Positions 39,789 through 49,537 are shown, numbered from the stretch's first letter. The stretch is 64,000 bases of DNA from Draconibacterium mangrovi (GCF_010586825.1 NZ_JAAAGB010000008.1:223297-287296), one strand, 5' to 3'. Notes: a model not told the origin generated them from the sequence alone. Translations and numbers: made by a program.

Positions 39789-40718
39789 TTAGATTTTAGC
39801 CACCAAAGGCTCCATTTTAGTCCAAAATTCGTCGTCCAAAAGCCGGGCACTTCCCACCATTGCAGCCGACTCCATTAATTCTGATATCAGTATTTCAATA
39901 TTTATTTCCTGCTCATTCAAAACTCGTAGGAAAGCAGCGCTAAACAATGGGTAAGCCCGCGAGATATTTCCGCCAATCACCAAACAATCAGCATCAAAAT
40001 TAGCAAGAACGGGAACAAGGAAATTGGCCAGATTGCTTCCGAAATCATCAAAAAGCGCTTTGGCAGCCTCATCGTTGCCAACACGGTCGGCAATCTCTTT
40101 TACTCCACTGCAGCCGATTCCTGTTCTGGTTTTATATTCACCAAGAAACCAACGTGTTGAAAAATAATCGTCGGCAATTCCCTCTTTGTAGGGAATGTGG
40201 TAAACATATCCCGATTCCGGCACCCGATCGCCTTCAATTACGGGAACACCGTTGCTTAAAAAGGCGGAGCCAAATCCGGTTCCCAGAGTAATAGCCACTA
40301 CATTTTTATAGTTTGCAGCTTTGCTCCCCCAGCATTCGCCAACAGCAAATGATAGCGCATCATTGGAATAGCGAAAAGGAAATTCAGCAGGCAAATCCAA
40401 ACGCTTTTTCAGTTCGTAGCCCACATTAATTCCGTATAGGCTGTCGTATTTTGCAACGTTCTTAAGCAAAGCAACACCATTTTTATAATCAAACGGACCT
40501 GGCACGGCTAAACCAATTCCAATCAGTTTTTCTTTATCGATTGATAATATGGATTCACTAATTGCAGCGGCCCATTTATCCAGAATCTCGTTGGCAGCAG
40601 CCTGATTGTCGACTTTAACCTCGGCCAGGCTATCCTTTAGCATTTCGCCGGAATTCACATCAACCACAACCGAGCTAATGTGACTTCCTCCTATATCTAC
40701 TCCAACTGCGTAACTCAT
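39789..40718 (-). CDS. ROK-family sugar kinase, probable mannokinase/glucokinase
   Basis: This 309-residue cytoplasmic protein belongs to the ROK sugar kinase family and would phosphorylate a free hexose with ATP. The phosphate-binding VGVDIGGSHISSVVVD (5-20), IGLAVPGPFDYKNGV and TLGTGFGSAFLSNGVPVIEG are clear. The ROK zinc-binding signature (CxCGxxGC) is absent; the equivalent region reads YVYHIPYKEGIADDYFSTRW. Its place between the permease and mannose-6-phosphate isomerase genes (10 bp after the latter) suggests production of mannose-6-phosphate. Glucose or fructose are possible alternative substrates. Confidence 0.85.
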   Translation of the reverse strand: MSYAVGVDIGGSHISSVVVDVNSGEMLKDSLAEVKVDNQAAANEILDKWAAAISESILSIDKEKLIGIGLAVPGPFDYKNGVALLKNVAKYDSLYGINVGYELKKRLDLPAEFPFRYSNDALSFAVGECWGSKAANYKNVVAITLGTGFGSAFLSNGVPVIEGDRVPESGYVYHIPYKEGIADDYFSTRWFLGEYKTRTGIGCSGVKEIADRVGNDEAAKALFDDFGSNLANFLVPVLANFDADCLVIGGNISRAYPLFSAAFLRVLNEQEINIEILISELMESAAMVGSARLLDDEFWTKMEPLVAKI

Positions 40719-40728
40719 ATGCTTTCCA

Positions 40729-42492
40729 TTATTTCATAAATGCCACAACAATCATCGCTTCCTGCTCAGAATGATTACGAACAGTGTAACTTTTTGCGGC
40801 TGCAGGAACTACAAAAGTCTCGGCAAATTTAAATGTATCTTCCATTCCGTTTGCTGATTTAACAGTTACAGATGTTCCTTCAACCAGGCTCAGTACATTA
40901 AATTTTCCTCCTGTTTCAATTTCAACCTCATTGGTAAAATGAAAACGATGAACGCCATAGCTGTGTTTTTCATGTGTTGGAAGTTCGTAAAGTTTCCAGT
41001 CTTCCGCTTCCTGAAGCAGTACCGGCTCCGAAATCAGTTCCTTTTTCACCTTCTCCCCTTTTCTGTCGAAATACAGGTTTTTCATTCCATGTTCGATATT
41101 CAGCGGACGTGGATTTCCATCTAAATCAGGGCGCACCCAATCGTACATTTTAAAGGTAAAAATGTAGGGCGTTGTGCTGATCTCCAACACCAGGTTATCG
41201 ATACCCGATCCGTGAATTGTTCCCGGCGGAATCAAGAAAAGATCATGCTTCTTTGCCGGAAAAACCTGCACATATTTAGTTATATCAATCGCCGTGTTTG
41301 TGTTGAAACTATCCCATAAAGCGGTTTCAAATTTCTTCGGTTCTATGTCGTCCTGAAATCCGATATACACTGAAGCATCATTTTTCCGGTCAAGAATGTA
41401 GTAGGTTTCTTCCTGCGTAATGTCTTCGCCAAAATGCTCTTTACAATACTCCGGACGCGGATGACACTGCACCGACAAATTTCCGCCATCGAAAGTGTCC
41501 AGGAAATCGAATCGTAAGGGAAACTCATCGCCATATTTTGTATGATCGGCTTCTCCCATAACTGCTTCGCCCTCGCCAAACATCAGCAAATCAAAAGAAA
41601 CTTCCAGCAGTCTTCGCGAGCTTTCAAACACAATCCCATTCTCAGGCGTAATCAATTCAAACGACCACGCATAGTTCGGCACATCCGAATTTAAACCTTC
41701 GATATTGTCTTTAACCCAGGTTCCTCCCCAAACGCCGGGCTCAAACCACGGACGTACGCGGAAAAAGTTCTCGCCCATTGTCTTTAAACCTGCGCGCAAA
41801 TTTTCGCCGTCCATCCATGAATATACATCCTCATGCTGGCCGTCAATGATCACATCAATGACATTTAAAATCTCCTTTTTGTGTTTATTGAGTACAATCC
41901 AGTCGACAAAATAATACCGTTTGTACATCTTTTTCATGTCGAAACACTGGCTTGCTCCCAGGTTCTTTATGCTTCCGGCACGCGCACGAAACTGCAGCTC
42001 GTTTTTGGGCAAATCGATATACAATAGCTTTCCATCCCAACCTGCAAGTGATGCTCCGGCGCCATAAATCACGTTAATATCGGTGTTTGCTTCAGCTGTT
42101 ATATTCTTGAGTTTTTCTGAATCAAAATAATCTTCCAGTTTAATGGCTGCCCTCGTTCCGAATATAGAATCTTCTTCGCCCAAAAACGGAGAAATCAGTT
42201 CATCGATTTCGTTTTCAGGCTTTAAGGCCGCTTCCACATTTACCCAGTTGGTTGTTTTTCCCAATGCGGTGAGCGCATTATCCAATAACAACCTGAAGTT
42301 TTCGAAGTATACTCCAACATAACCGTCGAGAATAATTGTGCTTTCTCCTTTAAGCTTTTCGGCAAGTGCCGACAAATCGGTTGAAATTACATCGCCTCCC
42401 AATTTTAACGATGGATATATATCGTAGCCATTCACCACCGCGCCGTCTTTTTCAACAGGCATTAAAAACTGTGTTGTTTTCCGTTTTTCCAT
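40729..42492 (-). CDS. manA: Class I mannose-6-phosphate isomerase with N-terminal extension
   Basis: The 587-residue cytoplasmic protein would interconvert mannose-6-phosphate and fructose-6-phosphate using zinc. The cupin isomerase part occupies about residues 230-587; zinc-ligand segments are [17 protein letters not shown] (Q and H of QCH), the following glutamate region, and [20 protein letters not shown]. About 220 N-terminal residues precede it (for example [20 protein letters not shown] and [20 protein letters not shown]). These resemble an inactive nucleoside-kinase-like domain, a layout seen in other Bacteroidota isomerases; its role is unknown. Its position with the ROK kinase and permease completes the mannose route into glycolysis. 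Confidence 0.9.
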   Translation of the reverse strand: MEKRKTTQFLMPVEKDGAVVNGYDIYPSLKLGGDVISTDLSALAEKLKGESTIILDGYVGVYFENFRLLLDNALTALGKTTNWVNVEAALKPENEIDELISPFLGEEDSIFGTRAAIKLEDYFDSEKLKNITAEANTDINVIYGAGASLAGWDGKLLYIDLPKNELQFRARAGSIKNLGASQCFDMKKMYKRYYFVDWIVLNKHKKEILNVIDVIIDGQHEDVYSWMDGENLRAGLKTMGENFFRVRPWFEPGVWGGTWVKDNIEGLNSDVPNYAWSFELITPENGIVFESSRRLLEVSFDLLMFGEGEAVMGEADHTKYGDEFPLRFDFLDTFDGGNLSVQCHPRPEYCKEHFGEDITQEETYYILDRKNDASVYIGFQDDIEPKKFETALWDSFNTNTAIDITKYVQVFPAKKHDLFLIPPGTIHGSGIDNLVLEISTTPYIFTFKMYDWVRPDLDGNPRPLNIEHGMKNLYFDRKGEKVKKELISEPVLLQEAEDWKLYELPTHEKHSYGVHRFHFTNEVEIETGGKFNVLSLVEGTSVTVKSANGMEDTFKFAETFVVPAAAKSYTVRNHSEQEAMIVVAFMK

Positions 42493-42549
42493 TATCTAAT
42501 TTACATTTTACGCGACTTTGGTCGCAAACAGAGAATTGAGTTTAACTTA

Positions 42550-44892
42550 TTACTGATTGATTTTTGGCGTTCCCGACATATTCAATTTAAGTTTGCCACC
42601 ATCTACAATATCCTGAAACTTAACAAAAGGTGAATTTTGAACTTCTCCGTTCAACTCAATCTTTTGCACATAAACATTGTCTTTCGAATTATTTTCCGTT
42701 TCAATAACAAACTGTTTTCCTTTGTAATAATCGGGGTTAAGCTGTATGGTAATTTTATCAAACAAGGGGCTGCCAATCTGCATTTCAGGATCGATAGCAG
42801 TCAGACCTTTTACATCGAATAAACCAATACCGGCCATTACGTACCAGGCACCAAGCTGCCCCTGGTCTTCATCCTGTCCGTAACCATAGCCGTGAATCCC
42901 TTCTGTTCCGTAGAATTCGTCGCAAATGGCACGCACCCATTTTTGGGTCAGGTCGGGTCTACCCGAAAAGTTAAACATCCACGAGATATGTAAATTCGGT
43001 TGATTTCCGTGATTGTATAAAGCTTTCAGGCCTGCAAATGCATCCACCTCTTTTCCGCCTCCGAAAATATTTTTTTGCGATGCAATAAAGATGCTGTCCA
43101 GTCGATTATTAAAGGTTTCACGTCCCAGTTTCTTCACCAATTCTTCGGGCTGGTGCGGCACATAAAAAGTGTATTGAATGGCGTTCCCCTCCTGAAAACC
43201 AATCCATGGTGCCAGGGGATCAAAGTTCTGAATGAAATTACCGTCAAGATCTCTTGGCCTGATCAGTTTTGTTTCTTCATCAAATAACAACTTCCATCCA
43301 TCAGACAGGCGGGATAACAATTTATAATCGTCGGTTTTGCCAAGGTGCTTGGCATATTGAGCTACCGCAAAACTGCTGAACGAATATTCCAGTGTGTGCG
43401 AAGCTGAGAATCCCGATCCTTCGTCAACGGTCACCCAGGCATAACGTTCGTCGTACGGGCTATAGCCGCGCTCCACAAACTGACGAACATCCATCTTTCC
43501 GGCACCTTCGATACGATCTCTCCACTCGATTTCGTTTTTAAGCGCGGCTTCGTAACCCAGCTCCACATCAAAGTCGCGAATTCCACAGTTGTAGGCCGCC
43601 GCTATTGCCAGGCTGGTAAAATTGGTTCCCACTCCCGAAACATATTTACTACATGCAATTCCGTCGCCCAGCCAGCCGGCATCTTTGTACACAAGCAACT
43701 GACTCTGAATCCAATCTGAATAATATTCAGGATAAGCAATGGCCCACAATTGTGTCAGGTTCCAGAAAGCTCCCCAAATGGCATCGGTATTATAGTGGTT
43801 ATGAACAGGATTTCCCTTTTCGTCCAACGCAATTTGTCCCACTTCTCCATTATTTTTGGGGTAAGCACCATTCACATCGCTGGCCAAACCACGCCCTAAC
43901 AGAGCATGGAAAAGCCCGGTGTAAAATTTCACTTTATCATCGTGGTTATCGGAACTAACTTTAATGCGACCCAGGTAATCCTCCCAGGTTTTGAGACTGG
44001 CTTTCTTTGCCTTTTCAAAAGTCAGATTCTTTGCCTCTGTTTCAAGGTTAAGTCTGGCATTTTCAACAGAAGTATACGACAAACCAACTTTAATGGTAAC
44101 CGCTTCATTTTCTTTAGTGGAAAAGGTGAGGAAAACTCCGGCTCCTACACCGTTAATCTTCTTTTCGTTTCTGAAAATATCAGTTCCTTTAAAAGTTCCG
44201 TATGCTGTTGGTTTTTTGTCTAAAACAGCCGTGAAATACATTTTAACGTCGGCGCCTTTCTGGTATTTTTTTACGTACTCAGGTTCGGTAATCACATAAC
44301 CTTCAATTCGCCCATCTGCTGTTATAACAGCTTCCGCATCTTTTACTTTGCCGCTTTCACCTTGTTGGTTGCCAATATCAAAAAGAATATTTGCCGACTC
44401 TGATTCCGGGAAAGTATAACGATGAAATCCAACACGTTTTGTGGCAGTCAGCTCGGCTTTAACTTTATAATCGTCGAGCCAAACCGAATAATAACCGGCT
44501 GTTGCATATTCATTTTTGCGGTCGAAACGCGAGCGGTATCCGCCGTCAGGATTGTCAAGATCTCCCGGAACAGTTTGCAGTTCGCCAACTGTTGGAGCAA
44601 AAACAATTCCGCCCACCTGAAACTCGTGCAGGTTCGCAAAACCTTCGATTGAACTGTCGCGGTCGTCGTAACCAACGGCTTCCCAGCCCTGCTCATTCCC
44701 GTAATGTGCATTGGTTGACGGAGCCAGTTTTGCCATTCCGAATGGCACTGCTGCCGGCGTGTAAAAGAACCAGCGCGAGTGGGCGGTTCCGATATTTGGG
44801 TCGACATATTTTGTTAGCTCTTGTCCGAAAACAAAGCTCGTAAATAGTGTAATGATCGATACTAAAAGGGTAATTTTCTTCATATTATACAT
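42550..44892 (-). CDS. GH92 alpha-mannosidase, secreted (mannose operon)
   Basis: The 780-residue protein has a Sec signal peptide (MKKITLLVSIITLFTSFVFG from an ATG three codons in; the first ATG at 44892 is the alternative). The GH92 two-domain fold starts at YVDPNIGTAHSRWFFYTPAA. Catalytic-region segments are NTDAIWGAFWNLTQLWAIAY, GDGIACSKYVSGVGTNFTSL and YGQDEDQGQLGAWYVMAGIG (about 667-686). It differs from the mannan-operon GH92 by QDEDQGQLGAWY in place of MDDAGEMSAWY, and it shares that subtype with the 1041-residue GH92 two genes upstream. It lies 57 bp before the isomerase gene. Confidence 0.94.
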   Translation of the reverse strand: MYNMKKITLLVSIITLFTSFVFGQELTKYVDPNIGTAHSRWFFYTPAAVPFGMAKLAPSTNAHYGNEQGWEAVGYDDRDSSIEGFANLHEFQVGGIVFAPTVGELQTVPGDLDNPDGGYRSRFDRKNEYATAGYYSVWLDDYKVKAELTATKRVGFHRYTFPESESANILFDIGNQQGESGKVKDAEAVITADGRIEGYVITEPEYVKKYQKGADVKMYFTAVLDKKPTAYGTFKGTDIFRNEKKINGVGAGVFLTFSTKENEAVTIKVGLSYTSVENARLNLETEAKNLTFEKAKKASLKTWEDYLGRIKVSSDNHDDKVKFYTGLFHALLGRGLASDVNGAYPKNNGEVGQIALDEKGNPVHNHYNTDAIWGAFWNLTQLWAIAYPEYYSDWIQSQLLVYKDAGWLGDGIACSKYVSGVGTNFTSLAIAAAYNCGIRDFDVELGYEAALKNEIEWRDRIEGAGKMDVRQFVERGYSPYDERYAWVTVDEGSGFSASHTLEYSFSSFAVAQYAKHLGKTDDYKLLSRLSDGWKLLFDEETKLIRPRDLDGNFIQNFDPLAPWIGFQEGNAIQYTFYVPHQPEELVKKLGRETFNNRLDSIFIASQKNIFGGGKEVDAFAGLKALYNHGNQPNLHISWMFNFSGRPDLTQKWVRAICDEFYGTEGIHGYGYGQDEDQGQLGAWYVMAGIGLFDVKGLTAIDPEMQIGSPLFDKITIQLNPDYYKGKQFVIETENNSKDNVYVQKIELNGEVQNSPFVKFQDIVDGGKLKLNMSGTPKINQ

Positions 44893-44897
44893 GTAAA

Positions 44898-46184
44898 TTA
44901 TTTGTTTACTGATTTTTCAAGATTTGTAATTGCGGTATAAAGTACGCCTGCCGAACCGCGGAAAGTTCCAGATCCACGAGGTTCATTATTTACGGTGTAC
45001 CATTCGTAAAAACCTTCATTTTCCAACACTCGTTCGGTCATCGGTAAAAGCTGCTCGTAGGCTTCGCTAAGAAAACCGTTGGCAACCAATTGCTGCACCA
45101 TACGTGCACCAAACCAGGTCCAGTCTCCACCGTTTTGGTAACTATACGCTTTCATTCCCGGGTTTTGGAAAAAACCATCGGGATATACAGGGTACAAAGT
45201 AAGACCAATGGAAGCCGCCCCCGCCTGCTCTACCCGCGAAATCATTTCGTTAAGTGATGCTTTTATTTCTTCTTTCGACAGTAGACCGGCCTCAATTGCA
45301 ACGGCGGTTCCGCCAAAATAATAGATGGCACTCTCGTCAAAGCCGTCAGGAAAAGGCGAGCCTTCTAAATAAATATGAGGGATAAACTGCTGCTTTTCAT
45401 CATCCCATAAATGTTTACGACAGTTTGCAGATAGTTGCTCGCAAAAAGGAGCCCATTTATCCGCTAAATCCGGCACCATTTCTACCAGGTTGTTTAATGC
45501 AATAATCATCATTGCATTGTCGTATATATCAATTGCGCGGTGGGTATTTTCATCCAGATCTACGCCCCAGCTATGCTCGGGCTGAACATCTCCCCAATCA
45601 ACTGTAGTGGCGCCCCATAACAAACCATATTCTTCTGAATAGCGCTGCTCTTTTAAGAACTCCATCGCCCAATCCAAACGTTCAATTACCGTTTTCCCCG
45701 CAATTTCTTCATCTAACACCGACCGATCGCCGGTTGCCTGCACATACTTATAAACAGCCTGAACAAGCGATGATTCCTGATCGGTTTCCACAGTATTTTT
45801 ATGACCGGCATAACGAGGCTCCCGATCAGTGTAAATAAAGTCCTCGCGAATAATTGTATCCTTTCTGGGGGTGAACCCATCGATGATATTTCCATCCTCT
45901 CCCTGCATTCTGAAAAATACGAGCAGGTTCTTTTTTAACTCATCTGCCGAATAAACCTGTGCTGCCAATTCAATAAAAGTATTGTAATCTCTGATCCACA
46001 CTTCGGCATACCCGTCTCCGGCGTTAAAACCTGTTTTAACAATTTCAAGCGCTTTTTCTTTTGTGTAAAGAATTGACTCGTTTTTTTGTAGCTGTGCCGA
46101 CAGTTCTGCTTTAAGTTCTTTTTCAGGATTCTGACAAGAAATAAGCACCAAAATGGCAAGGATAAAAAATACTATTCGTTTCAT
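44898..46184 (-). CDS. (alpha/alpha)6-barrel glycosidase-like lipoprotein, family uncertain
   Basis: The 428-residue product is a lipoprotein (cysteine C17, LVLISCQNP). Its helix-rich sequence with alternating aromatic/acidic segments fits a six-hairpin (alpha/alpha)6 glycosidase. Notable stretches are YAEVWIRDYNTFIELAAQVY (59-78), NTVETDQESSLVQAV, TTVDWGDVQPEHSWGVDLDE and the end ENEGFYEWYTVNNEPRGSGT. The WIRD segment recalls WLRD of GH125, and other parts recall GH63/GH37-type barrels, but I cannot assign a family. It is flanked by two GH92 genes (5 bp and 10 bp gaps), so a role in trimming manno-oligosaccharides is likely. Confidence 0.65.
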   Translation of the reverse strand: MKRIVFFILAILVLISCQNPEKELKAELSAQLQKNESILYTKEKALEIVKTGFNAGDGYAEVWIRDYNTFIELAAQVYSADELKKNLLVFFRMQGEDGNIIDGFTPRKDTIIREDFIYTDREPRYAGHKNTVETDQESSLVQAVYKYVQATGDRSVLDEEIAGKTVIERLDWAMEFLKEQRYSEEYGLLWGATTVDWGDVQPEHSWGVDLDENTHRAIDIYDNAMMIIALNNLVEMVPDLADKWAPFCEQLSANCRKHLWDDEKQQFIPHIYLEGSPFPDGFDESAIYYFGGTAVAIEAGLLSKEEIKASLNEMISRVEQAGAASIGLTLYPVYPDGFFQNPGMKAYSYQNGGDWTWFGARMVQQLVANGFLSEAYEQLLPMTERVLENEGFYEWYTVNNEPRGSGTFRGSAGVLYTAITNLEKSVNK

Positions 46185-46194
46185 TTTATTAGTG

Positions 46195-49100
46195 TTAGTT
46201 GTTTTCTGCTACGCCCCAGTTTTTGTTTGGCTGGGCTCCCATTTCCAATTCCAGCTTTCCGCCTTTTAATAATTCAGAAGCCGGAAATAAGAAGCTGTTT
46301 AAGGCTTTCCCGTTCAGACGGGCACTTTGTACATATTTATTTTTTCGGGACGCATTTTTTGCGGTGATTTCGAACGTCTGCCCACGGCCATAACGTTCGC
46401 CCAAATCAATAACAATCTTTTCGTACAGAGGGCTGGCGATCTCGTAAACCGGCTCTGTTCGGCAACCACCATCGGTTTGAAACAAGCCAATGGAAGCCAT
46501 TACCAACCAGGCACTCATTTGCCCCTGGTCTTCATCGCCGAGGTAAGCATTTGCAGTACCTGTTCCATAATATTTTTCAATAATTGAGCGGCTCCAGCGT
46601 TGTGTTAACCAAGGTTTTCCGACCCAGTTAAAAAGAAATGCAAAGTGCATCGACTGCTGATTTCCCTGAACCACCGGGTAATCCCAATACTGATCGTTTG
46701 GTGCATTATACCGCAAGGGCTCGCTGCCTTTGAAGCCCCAGTTCAGGCGTTCAACAAATTTGTCGGCACCAATAAAGTTTGCCAATTCAGGAACATCTTG
46801 TGGCACAAAGTAGCTCAACTGCCAGGCATTTCCTTCTACATAATGATGATTGCGGCCGGTTTGAAAAGGATCAAACGGATTTTCAAAATCGCCAGTGCTA
46901 TCGCGCATTTGAGCATAACCGGTTTCGGTATTGAAAGCATTTTTCCACCAGCTTCCACGGTCGTTAAAAATATTATGATCATCCTCCTTTCCTAAAGCTT
47001 TTGCAAATTGTCCCAGGCACCAATCGTCGTACGAATATTCGAGCGTATTAGAGAAACGCCCTAAATCGGAAGGAACGTATTGGTATTTCATGTAGGCCAC
47101 CAGATCGCGATTTCCGGCAAAACCCCCGGCTACCTGTGTTGCAGGCGTGGTCTGCATTTTTTTCATCGCTTCAAATGCTTTTTCCGCATCGAAATCACGT
47201 ATTCCCATTTGCCAGACCGACACCATTTGCGGAATTTCGTGCTCGGCAACCATTACCGGGATGTACTCCATTCCGGCAGGGCCTTTTGCTAGCCAGCCGT
47301 TTACGTCATACATGGCCAGTTGCGAGTTTACCCATTTCGATGACCATTCAGGCGTTACCAGATTCCAGAATTGGTTCAAATTCCAGAATGTGTTCCAAAA
47401 GGCATCGCAGCCCAATGCCAGGTGATTGGGATTTGAAAATTTTTGTTTTGTCTCATCCGGGGCAATCCATTCGCCGTTTACATCACTCCACGTATTTCGG
47501 CACATCGAGCGATAAAAGTTGCTGTAAAAACGAACTTTCTCCAGGCGATTATCTGTTTCGATATGAATGCGCGACAAGTAGCTGTTCCAACTATTTTTTT
47601 GATTTTCCACAACCGCCTCATAACTCCAGCCAAACGGTTCTGAAATTTCAGTTTCAAGGTTTTCTGCAGCATTTTCAATACTTACCAGCGAAATACCTGT
47701 ACGCACCTGAACCACATTTGACTTTTTTGTATCGAACTCTACATACACTCCGGCATCTTTCAAATCTTTCCCGGAAATAACCTTCGAGTCGAAAATTTCG
47801 TCATTCTTCCAACCTCCAATTTTCTTAATCGGCTGATCGAACTCAATAACAAAATTTACGGTGTATTCCTGATCAGCGTCGTTACTCCACACGGTTGGCC
47901 TTGGCGATATCTGGTGACTTCTCCCTTCAATACGGGTTGCATTCACCAGCTTAATTTCCACCTCCTTCAGTAAATAATCGTATTCTGCCGGAATGTGCAG
48001 ATCGATCATCACGCGCCCGTCCTGCTCCATCGGAAAAGTGTAGCGCTGAAAACTACAGCGCGTGGTAGCGGTTACTTCTGCTTCTATTTTGGTATCGGTA
48101 AGAAATACCTTGTAATAGCCGAGCGGTGATTCTTCGGCTGACTTATCAATGCGCGATCGATAGCCCGATTCAGGCTCAAACTGGTCGCCCACCTTGATTT
48201 GAAGGTCACCGTTGGTGGGCATCATTCCCAACCCGGCCATTGTCCATTCGTGAATGTGACTAAAACAACCAAGTGATTCGAAAGTAGGTTGATAACCGGC
48301 CTGCCATCCTGAATTCTGATTATCGGGGCTGATTTTTACCATACTAAAAGGCATCCACGGCCCGGGAGCGATCATCCAACGCGAATGCGCCGTGCCGATT
48401 CTTGTATCCACATAATCAGCCAGTGTTTGCAATTGCTGCTGTGCCCGCACTATTTCGCCCGACTGCACCTCCTCACCATCAATTAATATCTGATAGTTGC
48501 TTCGTTTTTCTTTTGAAACCGCCGGCATTGGAACCTCTATTTGGTAGCGTCCGGTATCCAGCTGTGTTGAGTAAATCGCCCGTTTATCCAAAAGCACCTG
48601 CAAAACAGGAGAACCTGAAAGATGCTCAACATCAACCAGCAGCGGCTGAAAATTGGTATGCCCTTTTGCTATTTCGTAATCAGCAGCTTCCACATTCCGA
48701 ACAAAACCTGCCTTATTTTTATAAAGCACCACTCCTTTCGGGCCTTCCATTCTGATGGCATCAAAAACAATCCACGAACCTTCCAGAATGGTTATGCTAA
48801 CAGAGTTTCCGCCCTCTATTATAATTCCCTCATCAACCGGTATTTCCAGGACCTTTTCGGAGGTTTCACCAACTGTACCGTTAATCGATTCATTCGATAT
48901 TCCTTTTAAACGGAATTTTGCCGACTGATCGTTTATTGTAACCTTCACCAGCGACTTATCGGGATTGGAATCAATCAAATCGATAACCAATTTCCATTCT
49001 CCGGCAGGTAAGTCTTTTATGCCAAACAAAATATTTACTTCATGCGTACGCCAACCTGCAGTTCCCCAGGTTCCGCCCCAGGTATCATTCGGTCCGGGCA

Positions 49101-49320
49101 ACACATACGGAAAATCTGTTTTTGGAGATGATTCGCCAATTAAATAATAGCGGTCTTCAAATCCAAAATCATTACTCAAAAAATTCTTGTAATCCGATGG
49201 ACCAAGGGCAAGATCTGCCGAAGAATTGTTGTTTGTTCCGATCTCCCAAACAACTTTAGCATAAATATTTCCGTTAAAAATGAACAGAATCCCCAGCAAG
49301 TATTTTAGTAATTTGTACAT
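46195..49320 (-). CDS. GH92 alpha-mannosidase with N-terminal PL4-like jelly-roll domain
   Basis: The 1041-residue protein has a Sec signal (about 1-21) and an N-terminal domain (about 22-200) with VVWEIGTNNNSSADLALGPS, SDFPY-like TDFPYVLPGPNDTWGG and LPAGEWKLVIDLIDSN. This resembles the C-terminal carbohydrate-binding-like domain III of rhamnogalacturonan lyases (PL4). A short beta-rich linker domain (about 200-300) leads into a full GH92 domain starting at YVDTRIGTAHSRWMIAPGPW, with YLGDEDQGQMSAWLVMASIG near 924-943. It is the first gene of the mannose operon, preceded by a promoter box and a GntR-type operator candidate. The extra domain probably binds glycan; that is inference. Confidence 0.9.
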   Translation of the reverse strand: MYKLLKYLLGILFIFNGNIYAKVVWEIGTNNNSSADLALGPSDYKNFLSNDFGFEDRYYLIGESSPKTDFPYVLPGPNDTWGGTWGTAGWRTHEVNILFGIKDLPAGEWKLVIDLIDSNPDKSLVKVTINDQSAKFRLKGISNESINGTVGETSEKVLEIPVDEGIIIEGGNSVSITILEGSWIVFDAIRMEGPKGVVLYKNKAGFVRNVEAADYEIAKGHTNFQPLLVDVEHLSGSPVLQVLLDKRAIYSTQLDTGRYQIEVPMPAVSKEKRSNYQILIDGEEVQSGEIVRAQQQLQTLADYVDTRIGTAHSRWMIAPGPWMPFSMVKISPDNQNSGWQAGYQPTFESLGCFSHIHEWTMAGLGMMPTNGDLQIKVGDQFEPESGYRSRIDKSAEESPLGYYKVFLTDTKIEAEVTATTRCSFQRYTFPMEQDGRVMIDLHIPAEYDYLLKEVEIKLVNATRIEGRSHQISPRPTVWSNDADQEYTVNFVIEFDQPIKKIGGWKNDEIFDSKVISGKDLKDAGVYVEFDTKKSNVVQVRTGISLVSIENAAENLETEISEPFGWSYEAVVENQKNSWNSYLSRIHIETDNRLEKVRFYSNFYRSMCRNTWSDVNGEWIAPDETKQKFSNPNHLALGCDAFWNTFWNLNQFWNLVTPEWSSKWVNSQLAMYDVNGWLAKGPAGMEYIPVMVAEHEIPQMVSVWQMGIRDFDAEKAFEAMKKMQTTPATQVAGGFAGNRDLVAYMKYQYVPSDLGRFSNTLEYSYDDWCLGQFAKALGKEDDHNIFNDRGSWWKNAFNTETGYAQMRDSTGDFENPFDPFQTGRNHHYVEGNAWQLSYFVPQDVPELANFIGADKFVERLNWGFKGSEPLRYNAPNDQYWDYPVVQGNQQSMHFAFLFNWVGKPWLTQRWSRSIIEKYYGTGTANAYLGDEDQGQMSAWLVMASIGLFQTDGGCRTEPVYEIASPLYEKIVIDLGERYGRGQTFEITAKNASRKNKYVQSARLNGKALNSFLFPASELLKGGKLELEMGAQPNKNWGVAENN

Positions 49321-49426
49321 ATTGGTTTAGATTAAAATCGCGTAGTTCCGAAAAACTACAAGTTACTACAATCCGTCATTTTATTTGGCCAAAAACGATC
49401 AGGTAACTTACAATTGCGAAATTCAT

Positions 49427-49438
49427 ATGTTCATACAT
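49427..49438 (-). promoter_or_regulatory. Candidate GntR operator, mannose-operon side
   Basis: ATGTATGAACAT on the minus strand has the dyad ATGT-N4-ACAT and is one base different from the site at 49538-49549. It starts 13 bases after the -7 box of the mannose operon, around position +8, where a repressor would block initiation. Confidence 0.5.
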
Positions 49439-49451
49439 TTAAATTCTTGTG

Positions 49452-49459
49452 CAAACATA
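49452..49459 (-). promoter_or_regulatory. Promoter -7 box of the GH92/mannose operon
   Basis: TATGTTTG on the minus strand (49459-49452) matches TAnnTTTG exactly. The predicted leader to the ATG at 49320 is about 125 bases and contains the operator candidate at 49438-49427. Confidence 0.5.
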
Positions 49460-49518
49460 TACATATTTTTAAAAACTTAAAATATTGAGGAATATATTTT
49501 ATTTTATTGTGTTTAGCG

Positions 49519-49526
49519 TATCTTTG
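49519..49526 (+). promoter_or_regulatory. Promoter -7 box of the GntR regulator gene
   Basis: TATCTTTG matches TAnnTTTG exactly and lies 21 bases before the ATG at 49548, giving a leader of about 15 bases. It also argues for the ATG at 49548, since a TTG start at 49485 would precede the promoter. Confidence 0.5.
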
Positions 49527-49537
49527 GGCGCAGATAA

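Noticed and set aside
42514..42527. Small hairpin GCGAC-TTTG-GTCGC before the isomerase gene
   Set aside because: The stem has only five pairs and no T tract, so I do not call it a terminator or operator.
44898..46184. Assignment of the 428-residue protein to GH125 because of WIRD
   Set aside because: Only a four-residue similarity to WLRD of GH125 is seen; the other GH125 stretches (HETFHKDD, IPSNIFAV) are absent.
47136..47780. Plus-strand open frame of 214 codons
   Set aside because: It lies fully inside the GH92 gene on the minus strand, has low-complexity composition with many Arg/Ser/His/Pro and no family signature; it is a shadow frame.
24691..49320. The three GH92 genes as a recent duplication
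   Set aside because: Their active-site signatures and lengths differ strongly (MDDAGEMSAWY versus DEDQGQ types, 720 to 1041 residues), so they are old paralogues with separate roles.
49441..49465. Third possible GntR site (ATGTATATGTTT on the minus strand)
   Set aside because: It lacks the ACAT half of the dyad and overlaps the -7 box itself, so the similarity is probably due to the box.
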